64,000 nt of DNA from Bacillota bacterium (GCA_023391695.1 JAEWAK010000073.1:1-64000), one strand, 5' to 3'. Numbered from the stretch's first letter, positions 44,398 to 53,971 are shown. The notes: generated by a model not told the origin, from the sequence alone. Program-made: numbers and translations.

Positions 44398-45931
44398 AAT
44401 CTTTTAAGGAAACAGCTTTTGTTATGCCTAACAATATGATGTTCAGGGCACAAATCAAGAAAATAAAGCCTAATACGACGAAAAGGCCACCCATACTGGG
44501 CGATATGTATTCATACAGCCGGAAAAACAGGTAACTGGACAGGGTTACGATCAACCCTGGCTTTAAGATCAGGTTGGAGGCTTCAAAAGGCGGTTTGATT
44601 TTCTTAATTACAATAAAACCGTCTAAAAAAGTGATAAATAGCTGGCTGATTAAAAGACACAATAAATAACCGTTCATTCCCTGTCTGGGTATCAGGTAGA
44701 GTATGAGCAGGATACGGGCGGACTGGCCGATAACCGAATTGGCAAAAGTTAAATGAGCCAGACCTAAACCGTTAATAATGCTGCTTAAGGTTGTGGTGAT
44801 ATATAAAAAAGGACAAAGCCAGGCCAGGGTCGAAAGAAGGCTGCCGGCAAGCTCATTATGAAAAATGAGAGTTCCCAATTCCCCTCCGAAGCTGACAAAA
44901 ATACCTGTACTTAATATGCCGATGAGCATACTGTATTTAATTGAAACAGCAGTGGTTTTTCGTATCACTTCATGATTACGGGAAGACTGTGCTTCTGAAA
45001 TCGTTGGCAGCAATAATACGGACAGGGAATTTGTAATAGCCGACGGGAACATAATAAAGGGCATGGACATACCGTTTAGGATGCCGTAGATACTCAATGC
45101 CTCCGAGCTGCTTAAGCCGTATTTTTTCAGCATATTCGGTATAAGGATTGCCTCCACGCTGTGTAAGATACTGATCAACAAACGGTTTGCCGTTAAAGGC
45201 ATGGTCATTTTGAAAAGACGGCCAGTAATATTTTCATTTTTCGTATGGCCAGGAGTCTGGGAAGACCGGGCAAGCTGGGATAACTCCCTGGGAGTACGGG
45301 AACAATATAAGGAACCCAGATTGTAGAGCTGGGAAGCAATTTCACCCACAACAAGGCCGATTACGGCCAATTCACTGGAGACTTTAATATTACCGTTGCC
45401 GGCATAGGAAGCTATTACATAAACACAGATGACACGTACGATTTGTTCCAGCAGCTGGGTTGTGGCAGGCACACCGGCCTTTTTTAGACCGTAATAATAT
45501 CCGTTAATACAGGCGGTAATACCGCAGAAAGGGAAGGCATAGGCAAGTATGCGAAGGGAAGAACTGCAGCTTGGTTCTTTTAAAATATCGGTTGCGATCA
45601 TATCGGAATAGCGATTGACCAGAACGGCTAATACTATAGCTGTACTTAGGGACATGGTGATGCCGGTCTTAAGTACCTTTGGGATATTCGTATAGCGTTG
45701 TTTTCCTAATTCATTGGCAACCAGGGTTGAGATGGCCGTCTGAATGCCGGAAGCAAAAATGGTAAAACAGATCATATAAATTGGAAATACCAACTGATAG
45801 ATGCCCAGTAATTCGGCACCCATGGCATTGGATAAAAAAATACGATAGAAGAATCCGATAAAACGGGTAGCCAGTCCCGCAAGGGTCAGAATAACCGTAC
45901 CTTTAATTAAATTACTTTTATTTTTAGTCAT
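44390..45931 (-). CDS. MOP-superfamily flippase, SpoVB-like
   Basis: A 513-residue, multi-span (about 14 helices) polysaccharide/lipid flippase. The N-terminus (IKGTVILTLAGLATRFIGFFYRIFLSNAMGAELLGIYQLVFP) is typical of SpoVB, which is needed for spore cortex synthesis in Bacillus; clostridia have several homologues, so the exact role is uncertain. The real start is the codon ending at 45931, preceded by AGGAG. The open frame continues to 46084 only because it runs into the repeat element. Confidence 0.87.
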   Translation of the reverse strand: MTKNKSNLIKGTVILTLAGLATRFIGFFYRIFLSNAMGAELLGIYQLVFPIYMICFTIFASGIQTAISTLVANELGKQRYTNIPKVLKTGITMSLSTAIVLAVLVNRYSDMIATDILKEPSCSSSLRILAYAFPFCGITACINGYYYGLKKAGVPATTQLLEQIVRVICVYVIASYAGNGNIKVSSELAVIGLVVGEIASQLYNLGSLYCSRTPRELSQLARSSQTPGHTKNENITGRLFKMTMPLTANRLLISILHSVEAILIPNMLKKYGLSSSEALSIYGILNGMSMPFIMFPSAITNSLSVLLLPTISEAQSSRNHEVIRKTTAVSIKYSMLIGILSTGIFVSFGGELGTLIFHNELAGSLLSTLAWLCPFLYITTTLSSIINGLGLAHLTFANSVIGQSARILLILYLIPRQGMNGYLLCLLISQLFITFLDGFIVIKKIKPPFEASNLILKPGLIVTLSSYLFFRLYEYISPSMGGLFVVLGFIFLICALNIILLGITKAVSLKDFK

Positions 45932-45975
45932 AAATAACTCCTGCCGTTTTAAATAATAGAACTTAGTTAAATATA

Positions 45976-46143
45976 TGTTACTATTCACAGCCGCAGAACT
46001 CGACGTGTTTTTTGTGAGTGAAGCAAAGCGAAAGTCACAGAAAACCGGAGTTTTGCAGTGCCAAAACGCGTGTTTTGTGTGCATCGCGTAGCGTGTTGCT
46101 GTTCATAGAACTGCATCTTTTTGCAGGGCTGTGAATAGTAACA
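45976..46143. mobile_element. MITE-like element, copy D (best-preserved of its family)
   Basis: Seventeen-bp perfect terminal inverted repeats (TGTTACTATTCACAGCC at both ends) enclose a palindromic, non-coding core of about 130 bp. There is no transposase. Related copies lie near 3.2, 42.3 and 42.75 kb. No clear target duplication is visible. Confidence 0.75.
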
Positions 46144-46181
46144 AATAGATTCGGAGAGTAGGAAACAATTCCAGAATCATG

Positions 46182-46278
46182 TTGACAAATTAGAAATGGA
46201 ATGATAATATGTATCAAGAAAGTATACTGTTTTAGTAGGAAATGAATTACTAGGAAATGAAATAGTAGGAATTAAACC
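46182..46278 (+). promoter_or_regulatory. Promoter and repeated operator candidate of the iscR operon
   Basis: TTGACA (46182-46187) is followed by GATAAT (46203-46208; 15-nt spacer) or TAATAT (17-nt spacer). Downstream, three 15-bp direct repeats begin at 46234, 46249 and 46264 ((AG/AC)TAGGAA). The first overlaps a TACT-N5-AGTA inverted repeat. The layout suits autoregulation by the Rrf2 protein; this is inferred. Confidence 0.6.
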
Positions 46279-46307
46279 CCCCGAAATGGAAAAAGAGAGG
46301 TGGTACA

Positions 46308-46787
46308 ATGAAATTATCTACAAAGGGTAGATATGGCCTGCGGGCAGTTTTGGACCTGGCGATGAATGGCAAAAACGAAGCGGCAGCATTAAGCGGAATC
46401 GCAGAACGTCAGGATATATCAATCAGTTATCTGGAACAGTTAATTGCGAAATTAAAAAAAGCGGGAATTGTAAATAGTATCAGGGGAGCACAGGGCGGTT
46501 ATATACTGGCGAGAAATCCTGAGGAAATCTCCGTTGGTGATATATTAAGAGCACTGGAAGGGGATTTAAACCCCGTGGATTGTGCTGAAATTATAGGAAG
46601 CGGATCATCCTGCTCCGGTTCCGACTTGTGTGTAACAAAATACGTTTGGATGCGTATTAGTGATAGTATAAATAATACGGTAGATACCATGAAGCTCTCT
46701 GAATTAATAGAAGAAAGTGAAAAGATTCGAGCCGAACACGGGTTACAGGATACGGACAGCCGTAAAAAGCCGACTTGCGGGCAATAG
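46308..46787 (+). CDS. iscR: Rrf2-family regulator, IscR-like
   Basis: A 159-residue winged-helix repressor. The N-terminus MKLSTKGRYGLRAVLDLA and the wing SIRGAQGGYILAR are typical. Three cysteines, Cys92, Cys102 and Cys108, occupy the cluster-binding loop (CX9CX5C), so an Fe-S-sensing role is likely, with slightly wider spacing than in E. coli IscR. It is the first gene of an operon with nifS, nifU and mnmA. GAGAGG ribosome site and ATG 46308. Confidence 0.9.
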   Translation: MKLSTKGRYGLRAVLDLAMNGKNEAAALSGIAERQDISISYLEQLIAKLKKAGIVNSIRGAQGGYILARNPEEISVGDILRALEGDLNPVDCAEIIGSGSSCSGSDLCVTKYVWMRISDSINNTVDTMKLSELIEESEKIRAEHGLQDTDSRKKPTCGQ

Positions 46788-46813
46788 GAAATATATAATA
46801 GGAGATGACACAG

Positions 46814-48004
46814 ATGGAAAAAAAGATATATTTAGACAATGCAGCTACAACGAAAACACGTCCGGCAGTTGTGGAAGCCATGCTTCCATATTTTACGGAG
46901 AGCTTCGGCAATCCTTCCAGCGTGTATGAACTTGCGACACAAAATAAAAAAGCAGTAGATGAAGCCAGAGGTATCATAGCCAAAACACTTGGGGCAGAAA
47001 TCTCCGATATCTATTTTACGGCAGGCGGTACGGAAGCGGACAACTGGGCTATAAAGGCTACCGCAGAAGCATATGCTTCAAAAGGCAATCATATTATTAC
47101 CTCCAGAATTGAGCATCATGCAGTTTTGCATACCTGCGAGTACCTGGAGAAACATGGTATGGAAGTTTCCTATATTGATGTGGATGAAAACGGTATTATA
47201 AAACTGGAGGAATTAAAGAAAGCCATCCGTCCCACTACGATTTTAATTTCCGTCATGTTCGCCAACAATGAAATCGGGACTATCCAGCCCATTAAAGAAA
47301 TCGGTGAAATTGCAAAAGCAAATAATATTATATTCCATACCGATGCTGTCCAGGCGTATGGCCAGCTTGCTATTGATGTAAATGATTTACACATAGATAT
47401 GTTAAGTGCCAGCGGACATAAATTAAACGGTCCGAAAGGCATTGGCTTCCTATATATCCGTAAAGGCCTGAAATTAAAATCTTTTATCCATGGCGGAGCC
47501 CAGGAAAGGCACAGAAGGGCCGGCACGGAAAATGTTCCTGGTATCGTAGGTTTTGGCAAGGCGGTGGAGATCGCTATAAATACCCTGGAAGAACGTCAGA
47601 ACAGGGAAATTGAATTAAGGGACAGACTGATTAAAAGAATTATGGCAGAAGTGCCTTATGTACGTTTAAACGGACACAGAACCAAACGTCTGCCCAATAA
47701 TGCGAATTTCAGCTTCCAGTTTATAGAAGGAGAATCCCTGTTAATCATGCTGGATATGCAGAATATCTGTGCTTCCAGCGGTTCGGCCTGTACCTCAGGT
47801 TCACTGGATCCTTCCCATGTGCTGCTTGCTATCGGCCTGCCACATGAGATTGCCCACGGTTCACTGCGTCTGACTTTATGTGAAGACAATACGGAGGAAG
47901 AACTGGATTATGTTGTTGAGAAAATAAAAGAGATCGTAGAAAAACTGCGTTCCATGTCACCTTTATATGAAGACTTTGTAAAAAGCAGCTATAATAACAG
48001 ATAA
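46814..48004 (+). CDS. nifS: Cysteine desulfurase (NifS/IscS)
   Basis: PLP enzyme that takes sulfur from cysteine for Fe-S clusters and tRNA thiolation. In the 396 residues the PLP lysine is in SGHKLNGPKG (Lys203) and the sulfur-carrying Cys326 in SSGSACTSGS. The length and loop fit the IscS/NifS group, not SufS. ATG 46805 directly touches the AGGAG site; ATG 46814 has 9-nt spacing and gives the family start MEKKIYLDNAATT. It is followed by nifU and mnmA, the two expected sulfur acceptors. Confidence 0.93.
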   Translation: MEKKIYLDNAATTKTRPAVVEAMLPYFTESFGNPSSVYELATQNKKAVDEARGIIAKTLGAEISDIYFTAGGTEADNWAIKATAEAYASKGNHIITSRIEHHAVLHTCEYLEKHGMEVSYIDVDENGIIKLEELKKAIRPTTILISVMFANNEIGTIQPIKEIGEIAKANNIIFHTDAVQAYGQLAIDVNDLHIDMLSASGHKLNGPKGIGFLYIRKGLKLKSFIHGGAQERHRRAGTENVPGIVGFGKAVEIAINTLEERQNREIELRDRLIKRIMAEVPYVRLNGHRTKRLPNNANFSFQFIEGESLLIMLDMQNICASSGSACTSGSLDPSHVLLAIGLPHEIAHGSLRLTLCEDNTEEELDYVVEKIKEIVEKLRSMSPLYEDFVKSSYNNR

Positions 48005-48064
48005 TTTAACCAGAATATAATTTACATCGTTTGGTGACGATTCGGTGAAAGAGGAGGAATTAAG

Positions 48065-48502
48065 ATGTACAGTGAAAAAGTAATGGATCATTTCAGCAAT
48101 CCCAGAAATGTGGGTGAAATAGAAAATGCAAGTGGAGTAGGTACGGTTGGTAATGCAAAATGCGGGGATATCATGAGGATTTATCTGGATATTAACGACA
48201 GCGGCATTATCCAGGATGTTAAGTTTAAAACCTTTGGCTGCGGTGCGGCGGTAGCCACCAGCAGTATGGCTACGGAACTGGTGAAGGGGAAAAATGTACA
48301 GGATGCTTTGCAGATAACCAACAAAGCTGTAATGGATGCGCTGGATGGGCTTCCGCCGGTCAAAGTTCACTGTTCCCTGTTGGCGGAAGAAGCAATTCAT
48401 GCTGCTTTATGGGATTATGCCACTAAGAATAATATTGCGATCGAAGGTCTGGAAAAACCCAAGACCGACATCAGCGAAGGGGAAGAAGAAGAAATCTACT
48501 AG
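48065..48502 (+). CDS. nifU: Fe-S cluster scaffold protein (NifU/IscU N-terminal type)
   Basis: A 145-residue scaffold on which clusters are built with sulfur from NifS. The three conserved cysteines are Cys33 (AKCGD), Cys59 (FGCGAA) and Cys103 (VHCSLL), with Asp35. The extra acidic end (EGEEEEIY) is non-conserved. GGAGGA precedes the ATG. It is a single-domain IscU-like form, common in clostridia. Confidence 0.93.
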   Translation: MYSEKVMDHFSNPRNVGEIENASGVGTVGNAKCGDIMRIYLDINDSGIIQDVKFKTFGCGAAVATSSMATELVKGKNVQDALQITNKAVMDALDGLPPVKVHCSLLAEEAIHAALWDYATKNNIAIEGLEKPKTDISEGEEEEIY

Positions 48503-48513
48503 GAGGCATGCAA

Positions 48514-49596
48514 TTGGAAAGAAAGAAAGTAGTGGTAGGTATGTCAGGAGGAGTGGATTCTTCCGTAGCTGCCTATTTACTAAAGAATGCCGGATATGAT
48601 GTAATCGGGGTTACCATGCAGATTTGGCAGGATGAGGACGTGGCATTGCAGGAGGAAAGCGGAGGCTGCTGCGGCTTAAGTGCTGTTGATGATGCCAGAC
48701 GGGTGGCTTATGCTCTGGATATACCTTATTATGTCATGAATTTTAAGAGCGAATTTAAAGATGCTGTCATAGATTATTTTGCAGACGAATATATAAAAGG
48801 CAATACTCCCAATCCCTGTATCGCCTGTAACCGTTATGTGAAGTGGGAATCCCTGTTAAAGCGGTCATTGGATATCGGGGCTGATTTTATTGCCACCGGA
48901 CATTATGCCAGAGTGGTACAGTTAGAAAACGGCAGATATACCTTAAAGAAGTCGGCCACCGCGGACAAGGATCAGACTTATGCCTTATATAACCTGACCC
49001 AGTATCAGCTGGCCCACACTTTAATGCCCGTTGGGGAATATACGAAGGATGAGATCAGAGTGATTGCCAGGGACATTAATTTAAGGGTTGCCAATAAACC
49101 GGACAGCCAGGAAATCTGCTTTATTCCGGATAAGGATTATGCCAGATTCATAACGGAGTATTCCGGGAAAGAACCGGAGGAAGGTAATTTTGTAACCCCC
49201 GACGGAAAAGTAATCGGCAAGCATAAAGGGATCATCCATTATACCGTAGGACAGAGAAAAGGTTTAAACCTTGCCATGGGACATCCTGTATTTGTCCTTT
49301 CCATAAGGCCGGATACCAATGAGGTCGTGATCGGCAACAGCGAGGAAGTCTACAACAGTAAATTATATGCTGGCAATTTAAATTTTATGTCTGTTGAAGC
49401 TATTGAAGGGGACATGAAAGTAACGGCGAAAATCCGTTACAGCCATAAAGGCTCTCCATGTACCATACGTAAAATAGATGCGGATAAAGTGGAATGTATC
49501 TTTGAAGAACCCCAAAGGGCAGTAACGCCGGGACAGGCAGTAGTATTTTATGACGGTGATTATGTCGTGGGCGGCGGAACCATACTTCGGGTTTAA
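48514..49596 (+). CDS. mnmA: tRNA 2-thiouridylase MnmA
   Basis: Thiolates U34 of tRNA-Lys, -Glu and -Gln with sulfur relayed from the desulfurase. About 360 residues: PP-loop SGGVDSS (11-17), catalytic cysteine region NPCIACNRYVKW (Cys102/105) and the second cysteine in SQEICF. AGGAGG (48501-48506) is only 1 nt from ATG 48508 but 7 nt from TTG 48514, so I prefer the TTG; the other start would add two residues. It lies 11 bp after nifU, the arrangement seen in many clostridia. Confidence 0.93.
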   Translation: MERKKVVVGMSGGVDSSVAAYLLKNAGYDVIGVTMQIWQDEDVALQEESGGCCGLSAVDDARRVAYALDIPYYVMNFKSEFKDAVIDYFADEYIKGNTPNPCIACNRYVKWESLLKRSLDIGADFIATGHYARVVQLENGRYTLKKSATADKDQTYALYNLTQYQLAHTLMPVGEYTKDEIRVIARDINLRVANKPDSQEICFIPDKDYARFITEYSGKEPEEGNFVTPDGKVIGKHKGIIHYTVGQRKGLNLAMGHPVFVLSIRPDTNEVVIGNSEEVYNSKLYAGNLNFMSVEAIEGDMKVTAKIRYSHKGSPCTIRKIDADKVECIFEEPQRAVTPGQAVVFYDGDYVVGGGTILRV

Positions 49597-49753
49597 GTGA
49601 TTTAAAATGCACGGATATTATGGTGCTGATTAACTCAAAGTTCTATCTGAGCGTGTTTATTATACTCTTTTTCCGGGTGACGAATGGTTTCAATTAATAT
49701 AATTCATATGTAAAATGTTGTATAATAGGCTGCTGCATAATCGTAATTTTTAT

Positions 49754-49819
49754 CGGCACCGGAAATATGGCTTAACTTCACAAATTATTATGTTGGAAGT
49801 TAAGCTGCATTCCGGCCGA
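49754..49819. terminator. Long imperfect hairpin between convergent mnmA and PHP genes
   Basis: CGGCACCGGAA and GCTTAACTTC pair with GAAGTTAAGC and TTCCGGCCG around an AT-rich loop. No strong T run follows on either side. It may be a weak bidirectional terminator. The rest of 49597-49848 has no gene. Confidence 0.45.
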
Positions 49820-49848
49820 AGGTTTAAATTAAGATTTTGTAACAGCCT

Positions 49849-50661
49849 TTATTTACCTAATTTTTCAAATACAGGTTGTTTTTTTTCATAAGTTACATAA
49901 TATCGAAAGCCAAGGGAGAGCAGCATTTCTTCTGCCTTTGGAAAATCATATCCGATATGCTCCGGTTTATGGCCGTCTGAACCTATGGTGATGATTTCGC
50001 CTCCCAGTTCTTTATAGCGGTTTAATACATCCGTCTGAGGGTGGGCGAAGCCCAGTCCGTATTTATAGCCCGCAGTATTCACTTCAATTCCTTTACCGCT
50101 GCCGATGATTGTTTTCAACATCTCATCAATGATATCAGCGTACTTTTCATAAGTATAAGATTGGTTTTTATCCGGTGCGTACCGTACGATATAATCCAAA
50201 TGCCCGTAAACCTGGAATTCCTGAAAAGCTTTGACATTGTCTATAATGCTCTGGAAATAGGTCCTCATGCCCTCTTCGGCAGTTATATCCCTCCAATACT
50301 CAGGGTAATAAGGATCCATACCGTTAACCAGATGGGAAGAGCCAATGGCAAAATCGAAATCATATTGTTTAAGGAGCTTTTTATACCTTGGAGCAAGATA
50401 AGGCTGTAATCCCAGTTCAATTCCTTTTAAAACCTTGATCTTAGATTTATACCGGTCAGCTATTACATCCAATTCCTTAAAATACTCATCGGGATCAAAT
50501 ACAAAGGGCAGTCCGTATTTTACCGGAAAATCATAATCCATATGGTCGGTAAAACATATTTTGTTCATGCCAAGTTCAATGGCTTTTTCAACCGTTTCCG
50601 CCATGGAAGCAGTCGAATCGCTTGAAAAATGGGAATGTACATGGTAATCTGCAATAATCAT
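49849..50661 (-). CDS. hisJ: Histidinol-phosphatase, PHP family
   Basis: A 270-residue trinuclear-metal phosphoesterase. The PHP motifs are MIIADYHVHSHFSSDS at the start, CFTDHMD, GIELGL, IGSSHLV, VYGHLDYIVRYA and IGSDGHKPEHIG. It probably dephosphorylates histidinol phosphate, but no other his gene is near, so another phosphoester is possible. ATG with GGAGGTTACA upstream; a longer frame to 50703 has no ribosome site. It is downstream of rqcH on the same strand. Confidence 0.82.
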   Translation of the reverse strand: MIIADYHVHSHFSSDSTASMAETVEKAIELGMNKICFTDHMDYDFPVKYGLPFVFDPDEYFKELDVIADRYKSKIKVLKGIELGLQPYLAPRYKKLLKQYDFDFAIGSSHLVNGMDPYYPEYWRDITAEEGMRTYFQSIIDNVKAFQEFQVYGHLDYIVRYAPDKNQSYTYEKYADIIDEMLKTIIGSGKGIEVNTAGYKYGLGFAHPQTDVLNRYKELGGEIITIGSDGHKPEHIGYDFPKAEEMLLSLGFRYYVTYEKKQPVFEKLGK

Positions 50662-50708
50662 TGTAACCTCCAAAAGCTGCCAACCCGGATTTTGAGGCGG
50701 CATTGAAT

Positions 50709-52466
50709 TTATGATATTTGGACAATTCCGGAGATATCGGGAGAAACAAGCATGGAATAATTCGTATAATATACGACAAAACCAGGTTTTCCGCCTCCGG
50801 GCTTTTTCACATTTTTCTTCTCCGTATAATCGATCTCCACTTTGTCTGCGTCCCTTCCTTTGGAGTAATAGGCGGCCAGTCTGGCAGCTTCTTCAAAGGT
50901 CTTATCCGGCAGTTCATTGCCGTTTGTTTGTACGATAACATGGGAACCGGCTATTTTCTTGGCATGGAACCACCAGTCACCGCCGACTGCAAACTTAAAG
51001 GTCAGTTCATCGTTCTGGTAGTTATTTTTACCGACATAAATATGATAGCCGTCGGAGGAAATATAATGAAATGGTTTACTGGTGATTTTTTGTTTTTTAT
51101 TCTTAACTCCCGGTTTGCCTGTTACAAAACGGCGCTTCATATAGCCGTATTCCATTAATTCTTCTTTTAACTGGGCCAGGTCTTCTTCTGCCATGGCAAT
51201 ATCCAGGGAAGTCCGGATGGAATCCAAGTGTATCAGGTCCATTTTGGTTTCTTCTATAAAGTTGGATAAAGCTTCATAGGTACGTTTTAATTTATTGTAC
51301 TTATCAAAATATTGTTTGGCATTTTCTCCGGCAGTCAGGGTAGGGTCCAGGGGAATGGTAATTTCTTCGTCGGTATAATAATTCAGGGCGGTCAAAGACT
51401 TGGCACCGGATTCCAAATTATAGCCGTAAGTATTGATAAGCTCCCCGTAAACTTTATATTTATCCCTTTTTTCCGTGTCTTTTAACTGTTTCAGCTGAAG
51501 CTCATACTTTTTGTTATTCCGTTCCATGGCATTGGTAACGACCTTACGCAAATCCGCTGATTTCTGCCGGATGCGGGAAAACGCATTTTTGGAGGCATAA
51601 AAAGATTCCAAAGCCGCGGAGATGGAATCGTATTCCTTTTTATCCAGGTTGTCATAGCAGCTTAACAAAAAGCAGGAAAACTCAACGGGCACGCCTTCTT
51701 CCAGTACGATATTCGGGGTGTAATTATGGCCCTTTACATCCGCCATGAGGCGTTCCAGATTTTTATAAAGATGCAGCCCCTCCGATTCGGAAAGGGAACT
51801 GGTGGATGCTTCGGAATCGACGGAGGCCCTGACACATACCTCATTTGCCATTAACGGGCTGAAGCCGGTGAGGGAAGTATAAATTGCCTTGCCGACGGGA
51901 AGCGGTTTCTTTAAGACACTATCCGCAAAATCCGCAAAATCAATGGTAAGGGGGTCTTTTTTGTCTCCGGTCAAAGGCAGAAAATACTCTCTTCCCGGCA
52001 GTACCTCCCGGACCGAACTTACCAAATGGGAGACATGTTTGATACTGTCGATGATCCTGTTTTCATCATCCAGAAAGATTATGTTGCTGTGTTTGCCCAT
52101 TACTTCCAATACAAGATATTTAACACATAAATCACCCATTTCATTGAGATGTTCAATTTTAAACCGGAGGATACGCTCCAGGCCCGGCTGTGTAATATCC
52201 AATATTCTTGCGCTGTTTAAATGTTTTCTTAACAGCATGCAAAAACCCGGAGCGGTCATGGGGTTTTGTTTATTTTCTTCCGTAAGGTAAACCAGGGGTA
52301 AGCTTGCGCCTGCTGACAGGAATAATTTATAATTATCCCGGTTATTTTTTATGGTTAAAACTAATTCATCCTTTTCAGGCTGTGATATTTTGCTGATCCT
52401 GCCGTCTGCGAGCTTTTCCTTAAGCTCGTGAACCACATTGGATATAACCAGTCCGTCTAATGCCAT
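50709..52466 (-). CDS. rqcH: Ribosome quality-control protein RqcH (NFACT family)
   Basis: Recruits tRNA-Ala to stalled 50S subunits and adds alanine tails that mark nascent chains. The 585-residue protein has the NFACT-N domain (1-~200), HhH and coiled-coil middle, and NFACT-R domain (GGDWWFHAKKIAGSHVIVQTNG in parts; KVEIDYTEKKNVKKPGGGKPG). In the N domain the conserved acidic-Arg pair appears as ER (PGLERILRF). Older annotations call this a fibronectin-binding protein. AAAGGAG precedes the ATG. Confidence 0.9.
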   Translation of the reverse strand: MALDGLVISNVVHELKEKLADGRISKISQPEKDELVLTIKNNRDNYKLFLSAGASLPLVYLTEENKQNPMTAPGFCMLLRKHLNSARILDITQPGLERILRFKIEHLNEMGDLCVKYLVLEVMGKHSNIIFLDDENRIIDSIKHVSHLVSSVREVLPGREYFLPLTGDKKDPLTIDFADFADSVLKKPLPVGKAIYTSLTGFSPLMANEVCVRASVDSEASTSSLSESEGLHLYKNLERLMADVKGHNYTPNIVLEEGVPVEFSCFLLSCYDNLDKKEYDSISAALESFYASKNAFSRIRQKSADLRKVVTNAMERNNKKYELQLKQLKDTEKRDKYKVYGELINTYGYNLESGAKSLTALNYYTDEEITIPLDPTLTAGENAKQYFDKYNKLKRTYEALSNFIEETKMDLIHLDSIRTSLDIAMAEEDLAQLKEELMEYGYMKRRFVTGKPGVKNKKQKITSKPFHYISSDGYHIYVGKNNYQNDELTFKFAVGGDWWFHAKKIAGSHVIVQTNGNELPDKTFEEAARLAAYYSKGRDADKVEIDYTEKKNVKKPGGGKPGFVVYYTNYSMLVSPDISGIVQIS

Positions 52467-52742
52467 GATATTTCTCCTTTATATTAAGTGGACTTTAGGT
52501 ACAATATTAACTGTTTGTCCAGGTTGATTTTTCTGTTTTATAAAGTTTATTAATACCCAAATAGTATAACATCAGACAGTGAGAGAAGCAATAATTTTTC
52601 CTATATAATTTATGAAGCCGACTTGACTTGTTGTAGTATATCAATTATAATTAATTCAAATGCCTGCAAAAAGACTTCGAGATGAATCGAATTGTTATAT
52701 ATCCAGGCATTATAAAACTTTATATTGAAAGAACGTGTGAAT

Positions 52743-53621
52743 ATGTTAAAAAGTATGACTGGCTTCGGTAGGTGTGAAGAAGTAGGAGCAGAACGAAAGA
52801 TTATTGTTGAAATGAAGGCAGTGAACCACAGATATTGTGACATTTCCATCAAGATGCCAAAGAAGCTCAGTTTTTTTGAAGCTGGTATCCGAAATGCTTT
52901 GAAACAATATATTGGACGTGGTAAGGTGGATGTATTTATCACGTATGAAGATTTTACCGAGAATAATGTTTGCGTAAAATATAATGAAGATATTGCAAAA
53001 GAATATTTAAAGTATCTGAACCGGATGAGCGAAACATTCCAGATCGAGAATGATATCCGCGTATCGAATTTATCGAGATTTCCGGATGTCTTTACTTTAG
53101 AGGAACAAACCATTGATGAACAGGAATTATGGAAAATTGTTGAAAAAGCTGTAAAAACAGCTTCGGAACAGTTGGTGGAAACCAGGATAGCAGAAGGCAG
53201 GAATTTAAAAATGGATTTGTGCCAGAAACTGGATGGTATGGTTGATTATATTAATTTCATCGAGGAAAGGTCACCGCAGATTGTAACGGAATACAGGCAG
53301 AAGCTGACTGCAAAGGTTTATGAATTATTGGGTGATACCAAGCTTGATGAAAGTATTCTGGCAACTGAAGTTACGGTTTTTGCAGACAAAATATGTGTGG
53401 ATGAAGAAACCGTACGTTTAAGAAGCCATATCCTGAATATGAAAAATACCCTGGAGGATGGGGAAGGAATCGGCAGGAAGTTAGATTTCATTGCCCAGGA
53501 GATGAACCGGGAAGCCAATACCATATTATCTAAAGCAAATGATATTAATATAACCAATAAAGCGATTGATTTAAAAACCGAAATAGAAAAAATCAGGGAA
53601 CAGATTCAGAACATAGAATAA
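52743..53621 (+). CDS. yicC: YicC/YloC-family endoribonuclease
   Basis: A 292-residue protein with the family start MLKSMTGFGR and the C-terminal domain QEMNREANTILSKANDINITNKAIDLKTEIEKIREQIQN (parts). YicC proteins are RNases that act on structured RNAs and stand beside remA/gmk in Firmicutes. An in-frame TTG at 52725 would add six residues; family alignment favours ATG 52743. It is followed within 26 bp by remA. Confidence 0.9.
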   Translation: MLKSMTGFGRCEEVGAERKIIVEMKAVNHRYCDISIKMPKKLSFFEAGIRNALKQYIGRGKVDVFITYEDFTENNVCVKYNEDIAKEYLKYLNRMSETFQIENDIRVSNLSRFPDVFTLEEQTIDEQELWKIVEKAVKTASEQLVETRIAEGRNLKMDLCQKLDGMVDYINFIEERSPQIVTEYRQKLTAKVYELLGDTKLDESILATEVTVFADKICVDEETVRLRSHILNMKNTLEDGEGIGRKLDFIAQEMNREANTILSKANDINITNKAIDLKTEIEKIREQIQNIE

Positions 53622-53647
53622 TAATCGAATTGAAATGAGGTACAAAA

Positions 53648-53920
53648 TTGAGCCGGTTAATTAATATTGGATTTGGTAATGTAGTCAATTCGGATAAAAT
53701 AGTCGCGATTATCAGCCCCGAAGCCGCACCAATCAAGAGGATGGTTCAAAGCGCCAAGGATGCGGGAACGGCTGTCGATGCCACTTGCGGCAGAAAGACC
53801 AAAGCGGTAATCGTATCAGAGAGCGGCCATCTCGTATTATCCGCCCTTTTGCCTGAAACCATAGCAAACCGGGTGAATTTAAAAGATAGTACGGACGCGG
53901 CTGTATATTACAGCGAATAA
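53648..53920 (+). CDS. remA: RemA/DUF370 regulator
   Basis: A 90-residue protein nearly identical in layout to Bacillus RemA, an unusual DNA-binding activator of matrix and osmoprotection genes. The core INIGFGNVVNSDKIVAIISPEAAPIKRM... is unmistakable. The start is TTG 53648 with GAGGT upstream. It lies between yicC and rpoZ; the guanylate kinase gene usually found after it is missing. Confidence 0.92.
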   Translation: MSRLINIGFGNVVNSDKIVAIISPEAAPIKRMVQSAKDAGTAVDATCGRKTKAVIVSESGHLVLSALLPETIANRVNLKDSTDAAVYYSE

Positions 53921-53971
53921 AGATAAAAATATATAAGAGAGAAGCTTTCGCTTACAGGAAGGAGTTTTATT

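Noticed and set aside
45932..46084. N-terminal extension of the SpoVB-like protein
   Set aside because: The sequence is the MITE-like element and the AGGAG site supports the shorter start.
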